A stretch of 64,000 bases of DNA, from contig JAWWNJ010000113.1 in NCBI GenBank assembly GCA_037176885.1, positions 248,001 to 312,000 on the forward strand, given 5' to 3'. Both the position numbers and the translations under genes were made by a program. A model generated the notes under the pieces. It saw nothing but the letters and a program-made list of their open reading frames with translations. It was not told where the DNA came from and searched no databases. Numbering within the stretch: the first letter of the stretch is position 1; the number at the start of each line of letters is the position of its first letter. Below, piece after piece: positions 43,677 through 54,536 of this stretch. The stretch is from Favolaschia claudopus. Taxonomy: Eukaryota > Basidiomycota > Agaricomycetes > Agaricales > Mycenaceae.

Positions 43677-44445
43677 ATGCTCCGCAGTCTTTCGTTCTGT
43701 GTCATCGCGTCTCTCTGCACCTCTGCGCTATCCAAGCTAACGAACTACACCATCGACGACACATCTCCCGCTGTGAACTACACCCCAAACACAACATTTC
43801 GCTGCGACCCGAATACCTGTTTGCCCCAATGGACGAATCAAACCTGGAACGGCACATCCACTTTGACCCAAGACCCTTTCCTCGTTTCATTCACAGGTCC
43901 GTCGACTCGTGGTTCATTTTTCAATTTCAACATCTGTATACCCATATCGTCTCGTTCGATACTAACATTCGTGCCGGTAGGCTCCGAAGTATACGTATTC
44001 CTAGAAGCAAACGCTGGGGTCATTTTCAACCTAGACGGCCACAATGTCAGCCTCTGGAACGATCCTTACCCGAGCGATATCATCCGTCTCGCATATAGCA
44101 ACACTTCCATGCCCTCCGGTTCTCACACCTTGTTGATATCCCCAGCACATCCGCTTAGCCTCATCGAGTTCGACTACCTTATATACACGTATGCGCGTTT
44201 TCTCTTTTGATGTTTTACGCCTGCGGAAATGCGATTCAACATATTTTAGGGTGGACATCAAACACTCTCATGTGGCCGCCATCGTTGGCGGAGTCGTCGG
44301 AGGAGTTGCTTTCGTCGGCATTTTGGCTACTGTGGTGTTTTTCTTCAGGAGGCGGAATCAGAGACGAAAAGTAGCTGTTCGAGGTATTCCACTGGGAGAA
44401 GACGACACGATTAAGATGCGAAAGCTGTCGACAGAAAAGGCTTGA
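43677..44445 (+). CDS. Secretory single-pass membrane glycoprotein, unknown function
   Basis: Signal peptide MLRSLSFCVIASLCTSALSK, then an extracellular domain dense in N-glycosylation sequons (NYT, NTT, NQT, NGT, NVS, NTS). A first intron with a GTCCGT donor joins VSFTG to SEVYVFLEANAGVIFNLDGH; a second joins DYLIYT to VDIKHSH. A transmembrane helix AAIVGGVVGGVAFVGILATV is followed by a basic stop-transfer FFFRRRNQRRK and a short cytosolic tail ending LSTEKA with TGA at 44443-44445. The SFTG-xx-VYVF / FNLDG layout recurs in many basidiomycete membrane proteins with a beta-sandwich-like ectodomain; no function is established as far as I know. A surface sensor or adhesin role is possible but unproven. 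Confidence 0.75.
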
Positions 44446-44541
44446 ACCAGAGATTCCTAATGATTCTGCACTACTTACGACGTCTTGTATATCAAACCTA
44501 TGGCACAGCACCAATTCTACGCATATTTACTTGACAAAAAT

Positions 44542-45411
44542 CTAATCATACCGAGACTCTGCAATATCAAGCTCCATCTCCATATTTTCCAAACACTCCT
44601 TCGCCTGCTCACTCAGATCCACCCACTCCTCCGCATCCACAGCATTCAAAACCACATCCAGCGGCTGCACATCCACCCTCTGACCCATACTCCCATCCAG
44701 TCCGGTAGACCGCGCTTCCGGCCGCGTCACCACCTTCGTCGCCGTCCCACCCAAATCAGCATACAACAAATCCCCCAACCCCAACCGACTCCTAAACGAC
44801 ACCGCCGGCCCACACCTGTCCTCCTCCTTTAACAAAGCATCCGCACGCACATACCACCTCTCCGTGAGATTTCTCATCACCCACACCCGGTCGGCAGGGA
44901 ACAGCGCGTCGCCGCCATGAAGTGGATATTTGTAGAACAAAGGGAGGCGCACGTGCTCGAAGTTTTCGAGAGCAAAGTCTATGAGGTGAGGATTTTCGGT
45001 GACTTTCGTCGCCGCGTTGGGAAACCTTTCCTGTAATTCTGTGACTACCTCGGCATTGAGGAGCGTCTGGACGCAGGAATAGTCCTCAGATTGGATCACA
45101 AAGACTCTGTCGCCGGCCCAATATCCCACAGGAACACGCGGGGGTTCGTTCGGTTCTTCGTTGGGCGAGGGTGGCATCGGAGGGTTTTGACCATCTACTG
45201 GCACCGCGAAGAGCCAAAGAAGATCCAGTTGAAAGTCGTTAGCGATGTATTCGCGCATCTGACGGCGAAGGATAAAAATTGAATAAGAGCATTTCGAGAG
45301 CATTATTTGCGGGTGGCTAATGCATATACATACCTTCGTACCATACTTCCAGTCTTCCGTTGGGTTGATGACCTGAAACTTGTCCACGTTGATGACGGCG
45401 ACTATGCACAT
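44542..45411 (-). CDS. Uncharacterised 264-residue protein
   Basis: ATG at 45409-45411 (MCIVAVINVDKFQVINPTED), chosen because the upstream in-frame codon is TTG. A 75-nt intron (45259-45333, GTATGT donor) joins WKYGTK to MREYIANDF. The rest is one exon: a proline-rich linker (PPMPPSPNEEPNEPP), VGYWAGDRVFVIQSEDY, PLFYKYPLHGGDALFPADRV, WVMRNLTERWYVRADALLKE, and an acidic helical end (AEEWVDLSEQAKECLENMEM). No signal peptide, no membrane segment, no recognised domain. It converges with the membrane glycoprotein gene, stop-to-stop distance about 100 bases. Function unknown. Confidence 0.65.
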   Translation of the reverse strand: MCIVAVINVDKFQVINPTEDWKYGTKVCICISHPQIMLSKCSYSIFILRRQMREYIANDFQLDLLWLFAVPVDGQNPPMPPSPNEEPNEPPRVPVGYWAGDRVFVIQSEDYSCVQTLLNAEVVTELQERFPNAATKVTENPHLIDFALENFEHVRLPLFYKYPLHGGDALFPADRVWVMRNLTERWYVRADALLKEEDRCGPAVSFRSRLGLGDLLYADLGGTATKVVTRPEARSTGLDGSMGQRVDVQPLDVVLNAVDAEEWVDLSEQAKECLENMEMELDIAESRYD

Positions 45412-48154
45412 GTTGAAGTTGAACAAAGGGGGTGTGACGTGACCGGCTGTGACCGGTGTTTATCTAGGATCGGACTGCCGAGTGTTGGCCGAACCAAGGC
45501 CGACTCGGAATGGCTCTCTCTCTTTGCTCTCCCATCCTGTCGAAAAAGGATGGCGTATCTGATGATGGGCTCGTGAATCTATGGCTCAGAGGACCGGGAA
45601 GCATCTACTCTCTATCAAATTTTGAAGTAGACGAAGATGGCATTCAATTTGATTCAAATTACTTATGGAGCCCAAAATTATTTACCACCTCGCAAAATTC
45701 CAGAGGCGGCATTGCTGGAATACATTCAGATACATATGTTCAATCCGAAGACCTCGCTATATTGCAAAGTGAATCACGGGCCTTCTTCAGCGTCTAGATT
45801 TGGATAATTTCGACTGCGAATTATTTGTCAAACTTCAAGTCTATTCTGGAGCGGATTACTTACCTTGGGGGACATGCAAACTACCCTGTTCCAAATTGAC
45901 GTCGTCCCTATCCCCGCACGCTGTCCCTCTGGCTCCATGTCTGCCCGTTCAATCGAACAAATTAATTGGATCCTTAATTTAGCTCACTGCAAACTGGAGC
46001 TCTACGCTGACTCTGTGGATGCCAGTGGCGAATTTCACCATGCCAGAAATCAACCTATGTACCATACCTAGGAATCACTGGGTCTATCCAGAAGACGAAA
46101 AAATCACGGTCGTTGACTGTTTTGTGAGCTTCGCGATTCGCTCCTGCGTCTCGGAGATAGTCTTGGGACCAATGCCGTGCACACCATCCAGCTCTCCTAC
46201 AGCTCTCTTCTTTGTCCGGTCAGTTTCGTCGAGCACAACATTGTTAGATAATTCACATTACCGTACGGACTACGCGGTGCAGTTCAATGCGGCGCGAGTC
46301 ACGTCAGGGTTCCCGTGTTTTTCTTCTGATCAGTTGAATCTGGTTTTGTACTGGAGACACCGACCTGATCCAAGAAAGCCTTGTCAATTCATGCAATCGT
46401 CATCGATCTTTCAACCCGCAAAAATCTACACTCCGAAAGTCGAGACCAAATCCGACTTTTCTCACCTGGATTCAACCGTGGATACCCCCACCGGCAATTG
46501 TCTATCAGATATCCCAATCTGAGGTCTCACAGCTGCGCGCCATGGCTGACAAGCCCGAGGTAAAATGTTCAATTTGCTGCGCGCGAGGCGTCGTATTGAA
46601 ACTTGTGCGTCCCTCCCCGTATCCGCATCTTGGGCCATGGATGAAGGCACAATCACAATTCCAGCGAAGATGCCCGAGACCACCTGGACTCAATTGAGTA
46701 TATTTAGCGCCCCAGCGTCATACCGAAGGAGATTTTGCTATCGGTCTTCCCATGTCAGCCTACTTCAGTTGAGATGATGTCTTGGCCACAGTGAATGTAT
46801 TATTGGATAAGGATCCGATGTTTGAAGAGGTGAGTGGATAGGGAAGTGTGTACTTACTCTCGTGGCATCCTTCACGCAAAGCCACCGGGGCCCGTGGCCC
46901 GACTTTCAGCCATGGTCCATCGGTGTATGCAATATTCCGGTATCATCAGTCTGATATGACAGAAAACCAGCCAGGAACTGACCTTAGCCTCGCGTAATGC
47001 ATGTGCAGATGATAATCTGATTCTCCGAGCAAAGGGGCAGAAAAATTAATTGTTTCGTTGCTGGTAAAAGCAAAGAGAGACGGGTTGCTCACTGTGCGTA
47101 ACAGCAGAGGGATCGACCGAGAAACGCTGGATTTTCACGGCGGTCGGAAAAGAGCGTCTTCCGGACGTCCGGCGCGCCGACAAGGCAGACAAGTCCATCA
47201 GCACATCTAGAGTCAGTAAACGATTCATATTCTAGAATACTACACCAGAATTGTTGAAGACCAGACCACGCTAAGGGCATACAGCGGGCAAAGTATCACT
47301 GGCTCCACCTAGACGCTAATGATAGTCAAGAATCCCCTCCCGGGTTCCATATAGTACAGGCAGATTGGTACCCGATTCCAGCCTTGGGTGGCGCTCCAAT
47401 ACTAATTTGACGATGAGTGCATACAAACATGGATGATTGGCGCCAACACCTGCTTTGGGCGTCAGGCTACGGTGAGGATTATTACACTCTACGGTCCATC
47501 GTGCCCGAGGAGCATCTGTGCATTCTGTCGACGACGCTGGTATCGGTCACGGCTCGACATCGGTTCCGATGGGATAGACGGTGATGTGGGAACTTGCAGA
47601 ACGAGGGCATCGAATTCCAGTAGCTTACAGTCGCTCTGCGTATTTGGCCGAGCAAAGTTCTTTCAAGCAAGACTCGAAATGCCGTATCAGTCTGTTTGCC
47701 AAACCTGCATGCATCCGAATGTCCAAATGCGCGTAAGGTCACGGCGAGTTGCCGATGTAAAACGCTGCCAGCCATGACCGGTGATGGTGTTGACTGTGGG
47801 CTGAACGGAGCGGGGTGCATGTTCCTGGACCTACAAAGCTTTGAAAATCACAAGAAAAAAATGACCCGCTTCGTGGGCGGACATTAGGGGTCGGAAGAGA
47901 CAGTCCCGGCGGCGTCAGTGAGAGAAGCAACAGTAGGGAACGAAAGGAGATCAGCATATGTTCAACATATGGATCCGGGCGGGTTGCGAGATGACAGTCG
48001 GACGCAAAGAATACCGATATTGACACGTGTTTAGCATCAACCCGAACGGGGGAAGTTGACGCGCTTCTCGACGATATATCGGCACGCCACGCCTTCGATG
48101 TTCTCCTCCTTATAAGTCCCCATTTCTTCCACCGATGCTGATCCCCTCCCACCT
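45412..48154. other. 2.7 kb without a convincing gene
   Basis: Largest unassigned stretch in the window. Open frames of 60-170 codons occur on both strands (46019-46522 plus, 46462-46683, 47046-47280 and 47482-47820 minus, 47433-47777 plus), none with a family I recognise. A minus-strand piece near 46130-46205 reads GVHGIGPKTIS, similar to a helix-hairpin-helix DNA-binding motif, without supporting context. Possibly a decayed gene. Confidence 0.35.
48110..48115 (+). promoter_or_regulatory. Possible TATA element of the P450 gene
   Basis: TATAAG about 40 bases upstream of the P450 ATG, in a suitable position for a fungal TATA box. Sequence match only. Confidence 0.35.
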
Positions 48155-50600
48155 ATGAATCCTGCTTTCTACCGTCTGCGCGTCTTACGGGATCTGTGGC
48201 GAGCTATCCTGCTTCCCTCTCTGTCCTTCTTCACCGTTATCCGCTTTCTGGGACTACATCTGGGCTTAGCTCTCGCGATACCGGCATATGTCGCATTTTT
48301 AATATCGTGGACTGTCTCTAAAAGGGTTCTCGCAAACGTGAAGCACGCGAGGACCGCCCAGCAACTCGGGGCGCAGCCAATCCGCCAGGTCGTCGGGAAA
48401 TGGCCAGGGAACATAGATGTCCTACTTCGCATGATCAAAGCCTTCAAAACGAGCTACGTGTTGGATGTGTATCTCCAGCTCTTCGAAGAGTACCAATGCA
48501 CCACACTTAACACGCGGATTCTGTGGGTTGATAATGTGAGAGATTTGAAAACGTTGATCTGGGGCATTTCTCAATCCTGGTTACAGATCATAACGATGGA
48601 CCAACAACACTCCAAATTCGTCTTGTCCACTGGCTTCGGTATGTCTTCGATCCTCCCTTGTTGTAACCAGCCCACCAAATAATCTAGGCAATTTCTGGAG
48701 AGGAAACAATCAGAAGGAGCGAATGTGAGTTGTTAATAAACAGTGTCGCGTTTCGCCACATGAGTTTAATCGATCATCTAGGGAAACTTTTCTTGGAGAG
48801 GTACCCACCAACGCCTTTCCATGAACAACAACTAATTCTCATCCAGGGGATCTTCAATCGCGATGACGAGGTGAGATTGTTCAATATCAGTATAAATCGA
48901 TTTCTTATGCACGTCCTTTTAGACTTGGAAAATGGTGTGCTGAATTTTTACGCTCAGTCAAAGCACTTCGTTTTCCTCATCCTATCTCGTTCAGCACCGA
49001 AATGTCGCCCGCCCATTTTTTGCTCGCGATCGCATTTCCGACTTTGATGTTTTCGAGCGCTTCACCAAGCGCACTCTGAAACTCATCTCGTCACTTACTT
49101 CCTCTGGCCAGCCATGTGAAGTGCAGGACCTCTACTCCCGTTTCACCCTCGACGCGGCTTCGGAGTTCCTCTTCGGCACAGACCTAGAAACACTTTCGGG
49201 ATCCCTCCCCGTTGCTGGTCAAACGGCGATGGGTCCCAAAGGATCAGCAACGGACGACAGCTGGGGTGCCTTTGCCAAAGCCTTTGAAATGGCTCAGCAG
49301 ATCGTAACCGATCGTGGCCGCATCGGATATCTATGGCCTCTGTTTGAACTATTCAAAGACAAGAACGAGGACAACGCCGCCGTGATTCAAGCGTGCGTTT
49401 TCCTTTTTCTTCCATCTTTTTGCGTGGCTAATTCAGTTCGGATCACCAGCTGGCTAGATCCTCTTGTCAGACGGGCAATAGAGGACAAGCGAGCCGCCGA
49501 AAAGGCGGGCATCAACAGCCCCGTTGCTGATAAGACTTTTATGCAGCACCTCGCGGATAGTACAGACGGTAAAGCTCCACCTACTGTCCGCCGTTGTTTC
49601 ATCGACTCATTCATTCAACTCGTCTGCAGACCACGTTCTCATCCGTGATCAACTTCTCAGTGTATTATTGGCTTCTCGGGACACCGTGCGTTTCATCCCT
49701 CTTATATTGTGCACCCGACTTTTTCTTACTGACGGCACGACATGGCAGACGGCCTGTCTCCTCACCTTCGTTACTTATTTTATGGCTATTTATCCTGATA
49801 TGGCGCGCAAACTCCGCGCCGAGGTTCTCGAACACTGCGGCCCCCATGGAGCGCCCACATACGAGAACATCCGAGACATGAGATACAGTACGTCGTTCGC
49901 CATTGATGTCCCGTTGGTTCACTTATATATGATCTGTCTTTTTAGTGCGCGCTGTAATCAATGAAGTACTTCGCTTATACCCACCTGTCCCGCTCAACGT
50001 TCGTGAATCGCGAAGCGAGGCATGCACCCTGCCATCGTCTGACGGCACATACCCCGACGACGACGCGCGTCCATTTTACATGCCCGGCAGCACCATCATC
50101 ATGTACCTACCCCTGCTCATGCAACGCAACCCAGCATTATGGGGACAGGACGCCGACAATTTCGACCCCGAGCGGTGGCTGCAACCCGATCGCGTCGCGA
50201 AATTCGTCGCCAACCCGACAATGTACGCGCCATTTAGCGCAGGGCCTCGTATTGTGAGGGTTTCCACTCTTTCTTTCTTCTCTACGTTATGTGTTGACTT
50301 TTGATGGTCTCAGTGTATCGGCCAAAATTACGCGTACAACGAAGCCTCATACTTCCTCGTTCGCCTTCTGCAAGAATTCGACACATTCACCCTCGCCACC
50401 GAATTCCAGCCCGCAGGCTCACTGCCTCCGCCCGAATGGAAGTCGCGCAAGGGTCGGCAAGCGGTAGAAAAGATATGGCCTGCAGCGGCATTGACACTGT
50501 ATATCAAGGTTTGGTTGTTTTTATCCCGAACGATTGGTTACTCATTCGCGCACAACAGGGAGGTCTGTGGGTTCGTTTTGGAAAATCTGAACAAGTATAG
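48155..50600 (+). CDS. Cytochrome P450 monooxygenase, CYP63-like
   Basis: Membrane-anchored haem monooxygenase. The N-terminus has hydrophobic stretches (LGLHLGLALAIPAYVAFLIS). Splicing through many introns of 45-70 nt, some flanking micro-exons near 48686-48870, gives GNFWRGNNQKERMETFLGEG, then IFNRDDETWKMHRNVARPFF and ARDRISDFDVFERFTKRTL. I-helix: LLASRDT joined over an intron to TACLLTFVTYFM, equal to the usual A-G-x-D-T-T with S in place of G. K-helix ExxR is VINEVLRLYP, then FDPERWL and the haem loop FSAGPRI + CIGQNYA with an intron just before Cys. A last exon gives GGLWVRFGKSEQV, TAG at 50598-50600. The pattern fits the CYP63/CYP5037 group, in which some members oxidise fatty acids, alkanes or xenobiotics. 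Substrate unknown. No lesion found. Confidence 0.88.
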
Positions 50601-51004
50601 AATATTTATGTAGCAACCTGTATCATAGTGTATTTGTATCCATTTTCATCGGGGTCAGGGCAATTCATGTTGTATAAATTTGCTGGAAGTTGAACATTGC
50701 CGAGAAGCCCGACAAACTTCAACCAATTGTTGGTTATTCTCGGTATGAGCAGCTCTCGGTTCAAGTCAAAAAGTTGAATAAGTACTGTAACGGAGTACAT
50801 TATGATATACTCGAGGGATCAAGAGCTTGTCCTCGAGCACACCATTCCTTCTGGATACAACCGTGTACTGGGCCAAAATCCTGATGAACTATCTATCGAA
50901 TGCGATATTCTCCTAGTAGTAACATTTTGGTTAGCAATAGACGAGAAGACGTGATGTGAGAACATACTTGGTCGCGGTGGAGCGCTGGGATTCAGACTTC
51001 ACAG
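50601..51004. other. Convergent 3' spacer, no gene
   Basis: About 400 bases between the P450 and F-box I stops; AT-rich, no frame of interest. Confidence 0.4.
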
Positions 51005-52108
51005 TCATTCACACCTCCGCCAAAACGAAGGAGTATCTAAGTTCACATCTTCATCGCTGAAGGTAACGATCGAAGGAAACGCAGCATGATAGGACTCGTC
51101 CATGCTTCTCTCCGAGTCCCTGATACACAAACGTTTCAGCTTGCATCCCGATTCCGATACAAATGATACCAAGGTGTCAACGGGATTGGTTCCGAGAACT
51201 ATTTCGTTGACATCGAGGGTGGAGAGTGCTGGGACCATGAAGCTCTCGATACAGACCATCATCACAGTATCTCCCAATAGCGTCAACGACTTCAAGTGGG
51301 GAAGGGTGATGAGGGGCTCGGCAATGTAGGCTTCACCCCAGCCATCGATGTCAAGACAACAATCGGTCAGGCTGGTGGCTTGCCGCAAGATATCGGCGCA
51401 ATTTTCAAGCGTTGCACCATGCAGCCAAAGACTGGTTAATTGTGCCCATGGAAGAACGAAGAACTCGATTGATAGATTATCGAGTGCGACAAAGCGCAGC
51501 AAAGGGGCAGACGACGCGTGAATCTCGACAACCCTCGGGAATCCGTAGTCCGATTCCAAGTCTAAGTGGCGGAGAAGAGGGAGTTGGATTTCAAGGACGG
51601 GAGGGGATACGATTGACGAAGTACAACTGAGGCGAAGCTGTAAGTATTCACAGCGAGCAACGTGAGGGACGATTGATTCAAGCTCATGCGCACCCCAGTT
51701 TTGGAAATCGTCGAAGTAAAGCGACAAAGGATAGCGACCGGCTCTGTTGAGCCAAAGACTGTCTGGTTTGCCAACGGGGCCGGGGGAATTTCCAAAGAGT
51801 GTCATCGCTCGCCACAATTTCGGCGTTGCGAGCGCGATTTCTCTCCATAAACGGCAGACGTGTGTCAGAACAATGGGTGATTCGGGCCCCACGAGTGGAG
51901 GACCAACGGGGTAGGGGGGGAGAGTATGTAGAAATATCTCGGTGGTGATTTCGTTGGGCAGAGTGAGGACGGGATACACGTAGGTGTTAAGCCTCTTTTG
52001 GACGGCCGATTTTTCTTGTCGAAGCAAGATGAGAGATTGATTGAGAGATAAAATTTTGTCCTCCAGCTCCGCCAGAAGAGCGCGCTCCGCTGCAAGCGTG
52101 TTGAGCAT
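51005..52108 (-). CDS. F-box protein I, intact
   Basis: 367 residues, one exon from the ATG at 52106-52108. Coiled coil MLNTLAAERALLAELEDKIL, then LRQEKSAVQKRLNTYVY; F-box PVLTLPNEITTEIFLHTLPP and LTHVCRLWREIALATPKLWR; leucine-rich region with LPLLRHLDLESDYG, VLPWAQLTSLWLHGATLENC, LPHLKSLTLLGD, VPALSTLDVNEIVLGTNPVD and the SGCKLKRL motif. Same overall design as the cassette genes but clearly divergent from both cassette lineages and not paired with a second F-box gene. The relic at 26090-26475 is most like this copy in its AEPxIxxPHL segment. Predicted SCF adaptor. Confidence 0.88.
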   Translation of the reverse strand: MLNTLAAERALLAELEDKILSLNQSLILLRQEKSAVQKRLNTYVYPVLTLPNEITTEIFLHTLPPYPVGPPLVGPESPIVLTHVCRLWREIALATPKLWRAMTLFGNSPGPVGKPDSLWLNRAGRYPLSLYFDDFQNWGAHELESIVPHVARCEYLQLRLSCTSSIVSPPVLEIQLPLLRHLDLESDYGFPRVVEIHASSAPLLRFVALDNLSIEFFVLPWAQLTSLWLHGATLENCADILRQATSLTDCCLDIDGWGEAYIAEPLITLPHLKSLTLLGDTVMMVCIESFMVPALSTLDVNEIVLGTNPVDTLVSFVSESGCKLKRLCIRDSERSMDESYHAAFPSIVTFSDEDVNLDTPSFWRRCE

Positions 52109-52294
52109 ATCTCGGCTGGCTCGTCACTGCTGGATGTACGGCGCACTTGATGTCGTGACGTTCAGAAAGAGAAATGCGGGATTCGGTCCGAACACCCGGA
52201 GCTGAAAACTCTCCTAGTACTCTTACACTGTACAGACCAGGACTGTGGTAACCAGTACAACAGCACCGTACAGAAACAACGCATACATGGGTCT

Positions 52295-53725
52295 CTACAT
52301 CTGCTGCATAAATCTTTTATACGGCGTCAACTCGACCAACTGCTCAGAAAACTCCCTGTACCTCTGAATCGTCGCCATGCGCGACTCACCCGGAACACTC
52401 GCCGACAAAGGCTGGGGCAGCACCGGTCGAGCCGGGAACGGTGACTCCTTCCCCCGTCGAATGATCGGAATGGGCTGGTTGTACAGCTCATATGGCGACA
52501 CCGCGCTGGTGCTCGCCGCTAACGCGGCTTCCAAAGACGAGCAGGAGCTGCTGCGGCGAAGGCCAGGGAATGATGGCTCCAAGGTGTCCTGAACCTTATC
52601 GAAGACCATACTCCGACGAAGCGTCTTAGAGATGGAGAGGGGATACACGGCCAGCGGTGCAGTCATGGAGGTGACTTCCGAGAAGCGGCGCGACCGTGGC
52701 GTCGGATTATCAACTTTCGATACGAAGACAAAGGGGGTTTGGGGACCTGGTGTGGGATTGTTCTCCCCCTCCGTCACGAGAATGAATGGCGAGGAGGGGA
52801 GAGAGGTCGCATGACGTGTGGAGGTAGACTCCAGGTCGAGAGACCGCGGCCTCGCCTTGGATGTAACTCGCCTCTTCGTCCTCAGGCTCATGGACGGGAA
52901 GAGGGTTCGAGGGAGTGCAAATGTGGCGGCCTCGCCTTCTCCCGTCTCCGCCGCTGACGCCAGTAATTGCCGGAAGCTGCTAGGTCCGGCAGGAATTTGT
53001 CTGAAACTGCTGGGAGCCGGGGGAGCCAATGCGATGCCATTGTCGGCGGACGGATTGTAGATACGAGGGCTCAAAGCTGAGACCTCGTGCCATTGCTGAA
53101 TATCACGTTCTGTCTCCGCAGGGGGAGGTGACTTTGACCGTTTCTTGAAAACGGAAGAGACGGTACGCGTGATGGTGAGTCTTTCCCGAATGGGAGGGAG
53201 GGTAGGGAGAGGCTTCGTAGAGGCAACGGTAGAAGTTTCGCTGGACTTTGAAGACTGGAGGCTGAAGACAGCTCGGACCCTTGATTTTTTGGGTGTACCG
53301 GAAACAGACTGATAGCCTTCGTCTGTATCATATCCATCACCCGACGGCGAGATGATGGGAGAAGAGGAAGAGCTGGATTTCCTTTTCGACGAGCGGGATT
53401 TGCTACGTTTGGGTGAGAATTTGAGACCAAAAGTTCTGGAAGAAGACGGCGGCCTGCTGATCACATTTGCGGCCTCAGCTGCTCCACCATTCTGTAGTAG
53501 ACCGTGCCCGCGGTCGGACCCTTCCACAAATTTAACAGTTTCACGAGGCGAGCGCCATGCGACCCCATCCACCTCATCCGGTTCGGGCAAGACGCAGCTG
53601 GGATCAGTGAAGATCCACTGCGCTACACGACTGTTGGCGTCCAAAGCGCCTAGTTCAAGGAAGACATCGTATACAGAGGCACGAATAGAGTTGGTATCTG
53701 TGGATGAGTATGGGGCTTGGGCCAT
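52295..53725 (-). CDS. Disordered Ser/Pro-rich protein, unknown function
   Basis: 476 residues in one exon, ATG at 53723-53725. Only the N-terminal about 55 residues look folded (SIRASVYDVFLELGALDANS, VAQWIFTD). The rest is low-complexity and probably disordered: a basic Ser/Lys stretch (SPKRSKSRSSKRKSSSSSSP), many SP/TP sites, a duplicated SSFRQ segment (PAPSSFRQIPAGPSSFRQLL) and repeated TPFVFV or SPFILV short motifs. The C-terminus is again structured-looking (MATIQRYREFSEQLVELTPY, KRFMQQM). Such proteins are often phosphorylated regulators, for example at cell cortex or nucleus, but nothing here fixes a role. A conserved C-terminal helix suggests a partner-binding site (inference). Confidence 0.7.
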   Translation of the reverse strand: MAQAPYSSTDTNSIRASVYDVFLELGALDANSRVAQWIFTDPSCVLPEPDEVDGVAWRSPRETVKFVEGSDRGHGLLQNGGAAEAANVISRPPSSSRTFGLKFSPKRSKSRSSKRKSSSSSSPIISPSGDGYDTDEGYQSVSGTPKKSRVRAVFSLQSSKSSETSTVASTKPLPTLPPIRERLTITRTVSSVFKKRSKSPPPAETERDIQQWHEVSALSPRIYNPSADNGIALAPPAPSSFRQIPAGPSSFRQLLASAAETGEGEAATFALPRTLFPSMSLRTKRRVTSKARPRSLDLESTSTRHATSLPSSPFILVTEGENNPTPGPQTPFVFVSKVDNPTPRSRRFSEVTSMTAPLAVYPLSISKTLRRSMVFDKVQDTLEPSFPGLRRSSSCSSLEAALAASTSAVSPYELYNQPIPIIRRGKESPFPARPVLPQPLSASVPGESRMATIQRYREFSEQLVELTPYKRFMQQM

Positions 53726-54536
53726 GGTCGAGGATAGAAGCGGACAGACGAGACAATGGGAACCCTTTCAAAGGCACTTCAGTGGGAAAACATGCGTACG
53801 ACATGCAGACCCGGAATCAATAAGGTCAACGAGAAACTGCGGTCCCCTTGACAATGCCACCAGCTCACGCTATATCTCTGGAAGAAGGGGATGAAAGACA
53901 GCAGAGAACGGCGCGTCCGTCGAGAGCATAACTATAATCCACGATTTGATTCAAAATCGACAAGGTGGGTAAATGGGAAAAGCAAGGGTCACGTGTGACA
54001 TGTAACGCTTCCTTTCTTTTTCCCAAACCACATCTTCCCCTGTGCCGGGGTCTCAAAGTTTTTTGGACAATTAGCGCGAGTATCTGGCGCCGAAATTCTC
54101 CTGTTACCCCCCGAATTAATTTCGTGGAGGAAACCCGCGAATTTATTTACCGTGGTCCGATATGGTGGGTAGTCCTGGTCAGTCTGAATCTTCATCGCTC
54201 AACGATCCCAACCTCCCAAAACTACACCTGTATCAAAGAATATCGTTACTTGGCTTTATTGTTTTGACGCGTCTCTAAGGAAAATTTTCCTCAGACGGTA
54301 TCGTTCACCGGCGGTGATTGGTGTAAAGAGTCTAAAGACAGACCATCCCCGAGCTGACTGTAATACTACTTTGATTGAGAAGCAACCAATGATATTGTCC
54401 AATATATCACACCCTAAATATTATCGAATCTCGGATTCGTAGCCTTGTCATACAGTAGTCGATTCACAATTGCAGTTAAAAGTACAAAGTCCGTGGCCAG
54501 CACTCGCAAGATATAATGCAACGAAAGAATTCAAAG
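53726..54536. other. Spacer, no supported gene
   Basis: About 800 bases, becoming AT-rich towards the right. Contains short frames only. The left part is the promoter of the disordered protein gene. Confidence 0.4.

Noticed and set aside
30001..50600. Biosynthetic gene cluster (FMN oxidoreductase, P450, GMC oxidase)
   Set aside because: No core enzyme (PKS, NRPS, terpene synthase, DMAT) is present, and the oxidoreductases are separated by housekeeping genes.
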